DNA of 64,000 nt, taken from assembly GCA_022448985.1 (NCBI GenBank), contig JAKVCR010000040.1, positions 1 to 64,000 of the forward strand. The letters run 5' to 3'. How positions within the stretch are numbered: position 1 is the first letter of the stretch; each line of letters begins with the position of its first letter. Position numbers and translations under genes: made by a program. Below, piece by piece: positions 49,098-58,209 of this stretch. This stretch comes from Roseibacillus sp. Its GTDB lineage: Bacteria; Verrucomicrobiota; Verrucomicrobiia; Verrucomicrobiales; Akkermansiaceae. Under the pieces are notes generated by a model. It made no database searches. It was not told where the DNA came from and was given only the letters and a program-made list of their open reading frames with translations.

Positions 49098-49361
49098 GGT
49101 GGAGATGAGGGTGGGTGGAGGTTACGGGCAGACCAGTCGTGATCTTACCGGGGGGGTGAGGAAGGATGGACCAGCCTGGGGAGGATCTCAAGCTCCGCCT
49201 GCATCGATGTAATTTCCCCGGGAGAGCGAAAGTGAGGGAGCATGGTATTGATCTTGTCCTTGGGCATGTGATCCCTGATTGGAAAGGGACTGGGGTCTTG
49301 CCAAGTCACTGTGGAAGGCCACTCTGACCCGGTGATCTTTTCGGTGCGCTTGGGCCTCACG

Positions 49362-50024
49362 ATGGTCTTTTGTGCTCTTTCCGTTGTTTCGGCGGCGGGA
49401 CGCACCCTGAGCGCACAGGAGCTGGTCGACGAGATTGGAGATTCGCGGATGATCCTGAGAGAGCTTTTTGGGGAAGTTTCGAAATCCCTGAAGGGGACAA
49501 TAGAATCGGGTAATCCCGGGCAGTTGGAGCAGTCGCTGGCACGTTATGTCCGCACACTGGATGAGCACCTTGCCGCCTTCGAGACCCTTTCGGATGCCTC
49601 CCCCGCCGAGAGAGCCCTCCGGTTGTATTTCATTGCCTTTCTTCAGTGGAAACGTGCGGAGCTTCCCGGGCGCATAAAGGCAGTTGTCGCGGTGGGGAGG
49701 AAGCCTTCTCTTGATCCGGTTCGCCGGCGCGCTGCCATTCAGGATCTCATGGAGCCATTTGCGAAGGAGGAACGGCAGTGGTTGAAACAACTCGACGAGG
49801 TGGGAAAGAACGCTCTCCTTCAGCAATCGGCGATTGCCGGCGGGGAGGTTGAGCGGCGTTCGCGGCTGCGCACCCTTGGGGGACTGTTGGTGGTGTTCTT
49901 TCTGTCGGTAGTGGGAGTAGCGGGCGGAATTTGGATCTTCCTCAAGGGTGCAGGTCGGAACTCCCCGGGGAAAGTTCCGCGGGAACCAGGGATGGGGAAG
50001 GGAACACCCGGGGATTTCGGCTGA
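49362..50024 (+). CDS. Membrane-anchored helical protein of unknown function
   Basis: Signal-like N-terminus MVFCALSVVSAAGRTLSA and C-terminal TM LGGLLVVFFLSVVGVAGGIWIFL; start uncertain (longest ORF from 49311). Confidence 0.55.
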   Translation: MVFCALSVVSAAGRTLSAQELVDEIGDSRMILRELFGEVSKSLKGTIESGNPGQLEQSLARYVRTLDEHLAAFETLSDASPAERALRLYFIAFLQWKRAELPGRIKAVVAVGRKPSLDPVRRRAAIQDLMEPFAKEERQWLKQLDEVGKNALLQQSAIAGGEVERRSRLRTLGGLLVVFFLSVVGVAGGIWIFLKGAGRNSPGKVPREPGMGKGTPGDFG

Positions 50025-50038
50025 GCCGGGCGCTATTC

Positions 50039-53000
50039 TCAAGGCCCGGTTTGCACAACCCTGATACGGAAATAGCGTTGGGCGGGTTGAGGAGCGGGCA
50101 GAAGCCAGCGGTAGCGTGCCCGACCCCCGGTGAGATGTTCGTCCAAGGCGGGCTCTGCGATTACTTCCTGCCAGGTTTTCAGGTCGGCACTGAATTCGAT
50201 GGTGGGCATTTCGATGAAATGGGCGGCTAGGCTGAAGGCGAGGAGAAGCTCCGTCTCGCCGCCGGGGGTGTAGTTCCAGGTGAAGAAATCAGAAAGGCGG
50301 TCTCCCCGGATGTCCGAGGTTCCGAGCAGAAATTCGATCAGGGCGGGAATGCCGTCACGGTCACGGTCGCGAACGGGGTCCCCGGAGAAGGTCGTGCGGT
50401 CGTCGGTGCCCGGGTTGCCGTCGGTGGTGGTGCTGCTGCGCCAGTTTGAGAAGTCCCCATGATCGGGATTGGCCAGGGGATCGATCAGGACCAGAGAATC
50501 GCCATCGCCATCCGCCGACTCAGGCCAGGGCGGATCGTCGCCGTAGCTGAAGTCGAGGAGAATGCGACCATTGGTGTCAAGAAGGGTGAGGTGGTCGCCA
50601 CTGTTATCGAGGGCTCCATCGAGTTGGAATTCGCCCACCACGTTGGGTGCCGGACCATGGACCGCTTCAAAGGCTGCCCGGTTGCGGACCACGATGATTC
50701 GTTCGCCCGGGGCGAGAGTGGCTCCTACCGGGAAGGTGAATTCCACCCCCGCGGCGAACCGGAGGAGGGCAAGGTCGAGTGACTTGACCGGATTGATGTT
50801 GAGCAGTTCGATGAACTCGGCTCCCGGATCCCCGAGAGGATGGTACATAATCTCGGAAAGAACGAGGTCCCCGGACCCTGGAGGCGTGCCGGTCACGTAG
50901 GAGGCCTCGTTGATGGCGGACCACTCACCTCTTGTTGAGAGCACGCGGGCCCTGACATGAGCGGTGGCATTCAGGGAAATGGGACGGTTGTAGATCGTTC
51001 CTCCACCATTGATGGGATCACTGCCATCCAGGGTAAAGAAGATGGTGCCCGCCTCCCCGGTATTGTTAGAGATGGTGAGGGCAAACTGCGTGCTCACCGT
51101 GCCACCGGGGTGACTGAAGGCCGGGGGCTGGAAGAACTGTGCGTCGATCCAGCGCGTCCGGGAGGAGAGGTAGGTCTTCATTTCGTTCAGTTCGGTCAAC
51201 CATGCCTGTGAGCTCAGGCCCTGCCTGGCGGCCAGTTCGGAGGTGAATTGCCTGCGCTGCTTGTTGACAAGGTTGATCAGGTTGGCGGTGGCGAAGGGTC
51301 CGCGGCGCAGTTCGTACCAGCGATCGATGTATTCCCGCATGAACCCGGGATCTTCAAAGAAACGTGGGTACCAGATTCGATCATCACGGTAGAAGAGTTC
51401 GTCGGTAGGATCAGTCCAGTAGGCAGAAAGGTTGTAATCCCAGATCGGGCCGATGCGCAGCTTGCGATCCCTGGAGGAGACCCAGGGGAAGAGGCTCAAC
51501 GCCATGCTGTCGCCCTGCTTGGCAAGATTGTGCAGGTGGAAATAGTCGATGAAGTCGCGGGTATCGACGTAACGTCGGTAGCCATCCACGGGATCGAGCC
51601 AACGGCGATCGTCATAGAGCACGTCCTCGAATTTTTCGAACCAGTTCTCGATGGCGTTGCGCTGGGCAGTATTGATTTCGTAACCGCCGGGATCCTCGAA
51701 GTTGAAGAATCCGTTGTACTGTCGCGGAATGTCATCGTCACCTTCACGGTTGAGCTGATTTGGAGGCGTTTGCAGGACACGATCGGGGCCAGCGGTGTGG
51801 AAGAACTGGGGTGTGAGGGCACCATTTTCAGCGGGGAAGCCTCCCACGGGAATGGGATCCATCCGGTTGATACTGAGGAGCCATCCTCCCGTGCTGCCAT
51901 TCGTGGCGAGCGGCTCGAAGTCAATGCGGTCGTCGTCCCTTGTGACTTTCTCGGCGAATGCGTAGACTCCTACGCGGTCTGCGGGGGTAAGATCGCCACC
52001 GTCCTCGTTGATAAAGGTATCCACGAAGCGGAAGCGGGTGCCGTAGCGTCCGGTCTGCCGGGAGAGTTCCCAGGAGAAGGTGTTGGCGATGAGTTGACGG
52101 TCGTAGAGGGGATGCGGGTAGTAGAGAATCCAGTCGGACTCCCCGGGGAGCCCCAGGGGAGTGGCGGTCTTGTCGTCATCGTACTCATCCCATGTCTCAA
52201 GGGAGTAGGGCCTGGGGTTCCAGGTAGAGGAGAAGGAACCGCGCACCCGGATTCCAATGCGTTCGGTGAGGTCCTGGACCCCTGTGATGGAGGCCCTGCC
52301 GGACTCCGGATCGGTGTCGATGAGTTGAAGGCAGGCGGGTTGGCGCGGGAGTTGCTGAAGTCCTGCAGAAGTCTGGGTCGCGAAGGACCACCCCCTGTTT
52401 GGAATGGTGCCGCCCCCGAAATTGTCAATGATCGCGATGGGGATGGGGGAGGTGTAGGTTTCCAGCCCTCCGGAAAGGCGGAGATAACTGCTGGTCTGGG
52501 GCTTTGAAGCGCTTCCGGCCCAGACCACGGCAGCTCGCAATTGGGTGGAGGAGGTGATCCTGACCGGACCCGTATAGGGAATCCCATTGGCCGAGGTGGG
52601 GACGGACCCATCCATTGTGTAAACGATTACCCCCCCGTCCTCACTCGTGATGGTGACCTCGAAGGGGTCCACGAAGGTACCCTCTTCTGGCACGATCTCC
52701 GGCTGGGAAGGTGTATTCTGCACGCAGTCGTAGGCGCCCATCAGGGTGACGGGCACAATCGGGCGGTCCGGATCATTGGTGGCGAGTTCGAGGACCACAA
52801 GGTGACAGCCCGGGACCGGGGGCAGGTCGATGGTGAGTGAGCGCGTATCACCGGGGGGAATCTCAAGCGGTCCGCCCCTGACCACGAAGGGAGGAACGGG
52901 CGCAGGGGGGGCGATGGTCAGAGGCTGACTTCCGACGTTTTCGATGGCGATAGCTCGAGCTGGGATCGCTTCGCCGGGGGAAATGCTACCGAAATCGACG

Positions 53001-53761
53001 AGGGGACGGAGGGAAACGGATGGGTTGGGTCCGGCGGGTGGCTGGCCGAGGAACTTGACCTCGCCCAGTCCGACGCGCTCTCCCCCGACACCCCGGAATA
53101 CGTAGTAGTTGTCTGTGATGGTAAGCCGTACCGCGTTGGCGTGGAATTTACGCGGCAGCGGGATAGTCTCACTCTCAGCGGCGGTCTTCCGGTGGGTGAC
53201 GTTGGTCTGGCCCGCCCAGGTCCGGCCGCCATCGGTTGAGAACTCCAGGGTGAAATCCTTTGCTTCGGTGTTATTGGGCGAAGTGTAGTAGAACCCCCAG
53301 ACCACGAGGTGGGTAATCTGGTAGAGGTCGGGGAGGGTGAAGGTGAGGACCGGGTCGGGGTTGGCGCCGGAGAAGTAGTCACGGCCCCCTCCACCTGGAG
53401 CCGCGGTGGCCCAGGCCCGGGAGGGATTGGCTGATCCATGCTGAGCGCTCTCGTAGCTCGTCAGGGTGGGGACCGGGTTGAGTCCGCTGTTGTTGATCAG
53501 ATTGGAAGCGGAAAAGAGATCGGTTGCCGAGGAGTCCGAGGCCACCGAGATGGGGGTGAGGAGGAATCGTTCGGCGCCCTGGGAAGGAAGGGCCGGGATC
53601 AGCATTGCACAGAGTAAGGCAGCGCAAAGCGTGGATGTATTTCCTCTGTCCGGTGGAGACGCCGGAATCCTGATCTCGGTAAGCCGGTGCAGAGTCTTGG
53701 AGGTCAGTCGAGAGAAGCGCACGGGGTGCCCTGAATTTAGTCCGTTGCCCCCCCCGGGCAA
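50039..53761 (-). CDS. Secreted CotH-like protein with F5/8C-like, chitobiase-like and lamin-tail domains
   Basis: CotH-like kinase region (YDRQLIANTFSWELSRQTGRYGTRFRFVDTFIN, KLRIGPIWDYNLS), LVLSEIMYHPLGDPGAEFIELLN (lamin-tail), VTITSEDGGVIVYTMDGSVPT (CHB_HEX). Start uncertain. Confidence 0.85.
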   Translation of the reverse strand: MPGGGNGLNSGHPVRFSRLTSKTLHRLTEIRIPASPPDRGNTSTLCAALLCAMLIPALPSQGAERFLLTPISVASDSSATDLFSASNLINNSGLNPVPTLTSYESAQHGSANPSRAWATAAPGGGGRDYFSGANPDPVLTFTLPDLYQITHLVVWGFYYTSPNNTEAKDFTLEFSTDGGRTWAGQTNVTHRKTAAESETIPLPRKFHANAVRLTITDNYYVFRGVGGERVGLGEVKFLGQPPAGPNPSVSLRPLVDFGSISPGEAIPARAIAIENVGSQPLTIAPPAPVPPFVVRGGPLEIPPGDTRSLTIDLPPVPGCHLVVLELATNDPDRPIVPVTLMGAYDCVQNTPSQPEIVPEEGTFVDPFEVTITSEDGGVIVYTMDGSVPTSANGIPYTGPVRITSSTQLRAAVVWAGSASKPQTSSYLRLSGGLETYTSPIPIAIIDNFGGGTIPNRGWSFATQTSAGLQQLPRQPACLQLIDTDPESGRASITGVQDLTERIGIRVRGSFSSTWNPRPYSLETWDEYDDDKTATPLGLPGESDWILYYPHPLYDRQLIANTFSWELSRQTGRYGTRFRFVDTFINEDGGDLTPADRVGVYAFAEKVTRDDDRIDFEPLATNGSTGGWLLSINRMDPIPVGGFPAENGALTPQFFHTAGPDRVLQTPPNQLNREGDDDIPRQYNGFFNFEDPGGYEINTAQRNAIENWFEKFEDVLYDDRRWLDPVDGYRRYVDTRDFIDYFHLHNLAKQGDSMALSLFPWVSSRDRKLRIGPIWDYNLSAYWTDPTDELFYRDDRIWYPRFFEDPGFMREYIDRWYELRRGPFATANLINLVNKQRRQFTSELAARQGLSSQAWLTELNEMKTYLSSRTRWIDAQFFQPPAFSHPGGTVSTQFALTISNNTGEAGTIFFTLDGSDPINGGGTIYNRPISLNATAHVRARVLSTRGEWSAINEASYVTGTPPGSGDLVLSEIMYHPLGDPGAEFIELLNINPVKSLDLALLRFAAGVEFTFPVGATLAPGERIIVVRNRAAFEAVHGPAPNVVGEFQLDGALDNSGDHLTLLDTNGRILLDFSYGDDPPWPESADGDGDSLVLIDPLANPDHGDFSNWRSSTTTDGNPGTDDRTTFSGDPVRDRDRDGIPALIEFLLGTSDIRGDRLSDFFTWNYTPGGETELLLAFSLAAHFIEMPTIEFSADLKTWQEVIAEPALDEHLTGGRARYRWLLPAPQPAQRYFRIRVVQTGP

Positions 53762-53788
53762 GCGGGAAACCTTCCGGGTTTCTCGCTT
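53760..53788. terminator. Intergenic hairpin, possible terminator/attenuator
   Basis: AAGCGGGAAACC-TTCCG-GGTTTCTCGCTT; 12-bp stem with one G.U pair; no strong U-tract. Confidence 0.35.
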
Positions 53789-53849
53789 CAGGAACGCCTA
53801 AAGTGGCCAGGGGTCAGAAGGGCAAAACCCAAAGGGGGTATGGAGGGAA

Positions 53850-55247
53850 TCAGTCGCCCTGGAACTTGGGGTTCTTCTTCGTGGGGACGGGAGCCTTGGT
53901 GGACTGACGCCAGGACTTGAGAACGTCGTGGAGTTGTTCCCGGCGTTTCGTTTCCCTTTCGGCCAGATTGTTCTGCTCGGAGGGGTCTTGCTGGAGGTTA
54001 TAGAGCTCAAGGGCGTTGTCCTCGAAGTACTCGATCAACTTCCAGGACCCTTGGCGGACCACGCCGCAGGGTGTAGTCCGGAAATGCTGGAATGGAGAGC
54101 CGAGGTCCTTGCCGTAGCCCTGGAGGTAGGCAGGGAAGTGCCAGAAGAGGGGACGGTCGGGCAGGGAGTCCCCGCGAAAGAGAGGGCTGAGGTCCAGGCC
54201 GTCCTGCAGTTCAGGGGCTTTGGTCCCGGCTACGGCTGCGAAGGTGGGGAGCAGGTCGATCTGGTGGATGGCTGTGTCCAATCGTGAGGCGGCCCTGATC
54301 CTGCCGGGCCAGCGTACGAGGAAGGGCTCACGGATGCCCCCTTCGTAGAACATTCCTTTCGAGCCACGCAGGGGTTTGGCATTGGAGACTGCTCCGTGGG
54401 GACCATTGTCGGAAGTGAACACCACGAGGGTATCCTTTGCCAGTTCGAGTTCATCCAGTAGGTCGAGAATTCGTCCTGCCGCGAGGTCCATGGCCTCGAT
54501 CATGGCGGCGTACTTCGCGTTTCTATGATGGGTGCCTGATTTGCCCGCGTACTTGGCGGTGAGATCCGCGCGGGCCTGGATCGGCGTGTGGACGGAATAG
54601 AAAGGGAAGTAGACGAAGAAGGGCCTATCCTTCTTTTTCTGGGTCGAACGTATCCAGTTGCAGAGGTCGGCGGCGAGGCGGTCAGGAAGGTGTTCGCCCC
54701 TGGGTCCATCCTTCAGCTTGGGATTCCTGTAGGGAGAGAAGTAGGATTTCGGAGCCCCCCACGTCAGGCCGCCGAAATTGGCATCAAAACCATAGGCGGT
54801 GGGATCATCGGAGAGATGCCATTTGCCTGCCACCGCCGTGCGGTAGCCGGCTCCCTTGAGAACCTGGGCCATGGTGGGCAGTTTCCTGGTGAGTTCGGTT
54901 TTGTTGGAGATCGGGATGAGGCGGCGGTGGGCGGCTTTCCCACGAGCCGAATTCCCAACCGTGAAAACGCCGTGGCGGGGGGTGTAGAGTCCCGTCATGA
55001 GAGAAGCTCGCGAAGGAGCGCAATTGGCCGCCGCTGCATAAGCATTGGTGAAGGTCATCCCCTCTTTTGCAAGGCGGTCGATATTGGGGGTGCGATAGTA
55101 ATCGGATCCCTGGCAGGAGAGATCGGTGTAGCCCAGGTCATCGGCGTAAAGAAGGACGATGTTGGGTTGTTTCTTCTCTCCGGATACAGCCGTTACGGAG
55201 AGGATTAGAAAGGCGCAAAGAAGGGTGGACAGGGTGGGATGTGACAT
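53850..55247 (-). CDS. Sulfatase (Cys-type)
   Basis: PNIVLLYADDLGYTDLSCQGSDYYRTPNIDRLAKEGMTFTNAYAAAANCAPSRASLMTGLYTPRHG; GKWHL. Confidence 0.94.
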   Translation of the reverse strand: MSHPTLSTLLCAFLILSVTAVSGEKKQPNIVLLYADDLGYTDLSCQGSDYYRTPNIDRLAKEGMTFTNAYAAAANCAPSRASLMTGLYTPRHGVFTVGNSARGKAAHRRLIPISNKTELTRKLPTMAQVLKGAGYRTAVAGKWHLSDDPTAYGFDANFGGLTWGAPKSYFSPYRNPKLKDGPRGEHLPDRLAADLCNWIRSTQKKKDRPFFVYFPFYSVHTPIQARADLTAKYAGKSGTHHRNAKYAAMIEAMDLAAGRILDLLDELELAKDTLVVFTSDNGPHGAVSNAKPLRGSKGMFYEGGIREPFLVRWPGRIRAASRLDTAIHQIDLLPTFAAVAGTKAPELQDGLDLSPLFRGDSLPDRPLFWHFPAYLQGYGKDLGSPFQHFRTTPCGVVRQGSWKLIEYFEDNALELYNLQQDPSEQNNLAERETKRREQLHDVLKSWRQSTKAPVPTKKNPKFQGD

Positions 55248-55305
55248 GGCGCAGGATGTTCGGTCTCGATGAGTTCTACTATGCGAGGAGGTGCCCCGGC
55301 ACTAT

Positions 55306-56880
55306 TCACTCGATTCGGATGACATGGGAGGCGTCGTAAGTGCGGCCGTACATGTCTTCGGTCTGGACCCAGAGTCGATGAATGCCCTTCAGACCCTTGA
55401 GCGGGAGCGTCGCCTTCCAGAGATGGTGTGACGGCACGGCGCCGGGCAGGGTGATGCCTTCCAGTTTGTCTCGACGGCTCTCCTCCCGCTTCTTCAGGGC
55501 AAGAAAGTCCGGGTCAGGCTCCACGCTTTTGAGAAGGGTGATCCATTGGCCGTTTTTTCCCAGGCGCATCCGAACCTTGGAGTGGCGGGAACCATTGAAG
55601 ACATTAGCGTAGACGGTAACCTGTTCAGTTCCCCTCTTGACGGACGAGGGGGCCTCGATGCGGAGCTGGTAATCAGCCGGACGCCGACTGGCCTTGAAGT
55701 CGACCACCGCCTGATTTCCGTCAAAAGTGATGGTGGAGTAACCGCGCGGGGCTCCGTCTCTACCGAGGGAGTGGGGGATGCCGAGTTCGTCCGGTTCGCC
55801 CCGCCACCAGCTTCCGCAGACCGTGACATTCACGACATGGTGGTGTGGTTTCTTGCCCTTCCATCCGTCCTTCTCGTCAAGGTACATATGCGCGTGCCAG
55901 TGGGTATGACCCGAGATGGACATGGTGTAGGGTCGATTTTCAATCAGGCGGAAGAGGCGGTTGCGTTCGGGGCTGGGATTGAGGGGTGACTCCGAGGTCT
56001 TGAGCGGAATGTGCATCATCAGCATGAGCAGTTCGTGTTCTGGAAGATGGGGGAGCAGGTTCTCGAGGAAGGTCAATTGCTCCTCGCCGAGTTCCCCGGT
56101 GTAGCTGCCCGTGCCCCCTGAGGCCTTTGAACCACCCCACATGACATTGTCCAGGACCACAAAGTTTACCGGTCCCCACGTAAAGGCGTGGTAGGGAGGA
56201 CCATAGACTCGCTCAAAGGTTTCGTCCGAGGTCCTGTCATCAGGAGCATCGAAATTGAGGTCGTGGTTGCCGATCACGTTCCACCATGGCACGCCTACCA
56301 GGGCCACGATGCTGTTGTGTGCTTCAAACAGAGAGAGATCGTCAAAGAGAATGTCTCCCAGGGTCACCCCGAACTCGGCGTCGGTTCCGATCAGCTCCTG
56401 GATGGTATCGCGCGCCATGTAGTCGAGTTCCTTGGTATTGCGTGACTGGGTGTCGCCGAAGAAGTGGGCCTTGAACTTGAAGGGTTCTTTCCGGGGGGTA
56501 AGGGCAAAGTCGATCGAGGCGGGCAGGGGGCCGGTTGGTTTCACGCCGGGAAACTTGCTTTGTGGTGACCCCTTGGGTTTGTGCAGGTAGTAGAAACGGG
56601 GGAGTTGCTGGTCGCTGACAGGCGGCATCCAACCCCGTGGCTTGATTACGAAAAAGATGCAGTCGTCGCGGACGGGCAGTGTCCAGCGCCCCATCAGGTC
56701 AGTGCGAACTACCTCCCGCTGGTTGGAAACAAGGACGCCGCCCAGGCCCGGTTCTCCCGGATCCCGTTTTCCGTTGCGGTTGCGGTCGTCGAAAACAAAG
56801 CCGCGTGCATTCGGGGCCTCCTGCGCCGTAGCGGACAGGGGAAGGAGGGAGAGGGCGAGGACTGAGAGGGCGAGTTTCAT
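55306..56880 (-). CDS. Secreted calcineurin-like metallophosphoesterase
   Basis: Signal peptide MKLALSVLALSLLPLSATAQ; GDTQSRN...VTLGDILFDDLS...VIGNHDLN...SGHTHWH. Confidence 0.9.
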   Translation of the reverse strand: MKLALSVLALSLLPLSATAQEAPNARGFVFDDRNRNGKRDPGEPGLGGVLVSNQREVVRTDLMGRWTLPVRDDCIFFVIKPRGWMPPVSDQQLPRFYYLHKPKGSPQSKFPGVKPTGPLPASIDFALTPRKEPFKFKAHFFGDTQSRNTKELDYMARDTIQELIGTDAEFGVTLGDILFDDLSLFEAHNSIVALVGVPWWNVIGNHDLNFDAPDDRTSDETFERVYGPPYHAFTWGPVNFVVLDNVMWGGSKASGGTGSYTGELGEEQLTFLENLLPHLPEHELLMLMMHIPLKTSESPLNPSPERNRLFRLIENRPYTMSISGHTHWHAHMYLDEKDGWKGKKPHHHVVNVTVCGSWWRGEPDELGIPHSLGRDGAPRGYSTITFDGNQAVVDFKASRRPADYQLRIEAPSSVKRGTEQVTVYANVFNGSRHSKVRMRLGKNGQWITLLKSVEPDPDFLALKKREESRRDKLEGITLPGAVPSHHLWKATLPLKGLKGIHRLWVQTEDMYGRTYDASHVIRIE

Positions 56881-57113
56881 TTGCAGGTGCTGGTTGATGT
56901 CTGAGGGCACAGGAGAGAACGGGGCGGGGAGCGGCCTGCGCTCAGAGTGCATCAGTTCCGGTGCCGTGCCACAGGGAAAAGTTCGTCGTTCGTGAAAGAA
57001 TCTTCGTCGGAGTGGACTTATGCCCTCCTGGAGCCCGGCAGTTCTCCGGCTTGGAACGGTCGGGCCACCGGGTCCGGGCTTGCTCCGCTCCCGATCCCTG
57101 AAAGGATTCCGCC

Positions 57114-58133
57114 ATGCAGCAGCGGCGACTGGGAACGAGCGGAATCGTGGTGAGCGAGATCTGCATGGGGACCATGACCTTCGGGACGCAGGCTGAAAAG
57201 GAGATGTCCTTCAGGATCATGGACCGGGCTTTTGAGAGGGGGATCGATTTCTATGATTGTGCGGAGCTTTATCCCGTTCCGCCCACTGCCGAGCTGGTGG
57301 GTTTGTCCGAGGACTGGGTGGGCGAATGGATGGAGGGTAAGCCTCGCGACGGAGTTATCATAGCAACCAAGGTGGCGGGTGCTGCTCATGGCTGGTTCAA
57401 TCCGCCCGTGCGCAACGATAAGGCGGCCCTGGATCGCAATCACATCCGGAAGGCCGTGGAAGGTAGTCTGCAGCGCCTCCGGACGGACTACATAGATCTC
57501 TACCAGGTCCATTGGCCGGACCATGGCATGCGTCCGGAGGATACCCTGGAGGCCCTCGATGAACTCGTGCAGGAGGGGAAGGTGCGTGCGATCGGAGTAA
57601 GCAATGAGGACAGTTACGGTCTGATGAAGGCGCTCTGGACTAGCGATACTCACGGGCTGGCGCGCTACGATACGATTCAGAACAATTTTTCACTCAATAA
57701 CCGTCGCTTCGAGGATGAACTGGCAGAGGTAAGCCGGCGTGAGCAGGTGAGCCTGCTTCCCTACAGTCCGCTTGCAGGGGGAGTTCTCAGCGGAAAGTAC
57801 AATGGGGGGAAACGACCCGAGGGGGCCCGTTTCACGCATTACATGAACGCCACTGCGCCCCGGCAGCGGGCGATGGCGGAGCGCTTCGCCAACGAGCATT
57901 GCCTGGAATCAACGGCCCGCTTCATGGAGATTGCGGAGGAGGCGGGGCTTCATCCTGTCACCATGGCGGTGGCCTGGAGCAAGCAGCACGATTTCGTGGC
58001 TTCCACCATTGTAGGAGCCACCCATGAAGATCAACTCAACGTGATTTTTGATGCGGCCGGACTCGAACTTGAGCCCCTGGTTCTGGAGCGGATCAACGAG
58101 GTGAGCCGCGAGATCCGCTATCCGATGGGTTAA
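57114..58133 (+). CDS. Aldo/keto reductase
   Basis: MQQRRLGTSGIVVSEICMGTMTFGTQ; FYDCAELYP; RLRTDYIDLYQVHWPD; GVSNE. Confidence 0.94.
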   Translation: MQQRRLGTSGIVVSEICMGTMTFGTQAEKEMSFRIMDRAFERGIDFYDCAELYPVPPTAELVGLSEDWVGEWMEGKPRDGVIIATKVAGAAHGWFNPPVRNDKAALDRNHIRKAVEGSLQRLRTDYIDLYQVHWPDHGMRPEDTLEALDELVQEGKVRAIGVSNEDSYGLMKALWTSDTHGLARYDTIQNNFSLNNRRFEDELAEVSRREQVSLLPYSPLAGGVLSGKYNGGKRPEGARFTHYMNATAPRQRAMAERFANEHCLESTARFMEIAEEAGLHPVTMAVAWSKQHDFVASTIVGATHEDQLNVIFDAAGLELEPLVLERINEVSREIRYPMG

Positions 58134-58209
58134 TGGTGGTACGAGAACCTCTGCTTTTGCTTCTTGCGCGTTCCAAGGTGGGCGTCTTTTCTGGAAGTAT
58201 CACCGACTG

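Noticed and set aside
51248-52507. 419-aa plus-strand ORF antisense to the CotH-like gene
   Set aside because: Lies fully inside a confident - strand CDS; compositional shadow ORF.
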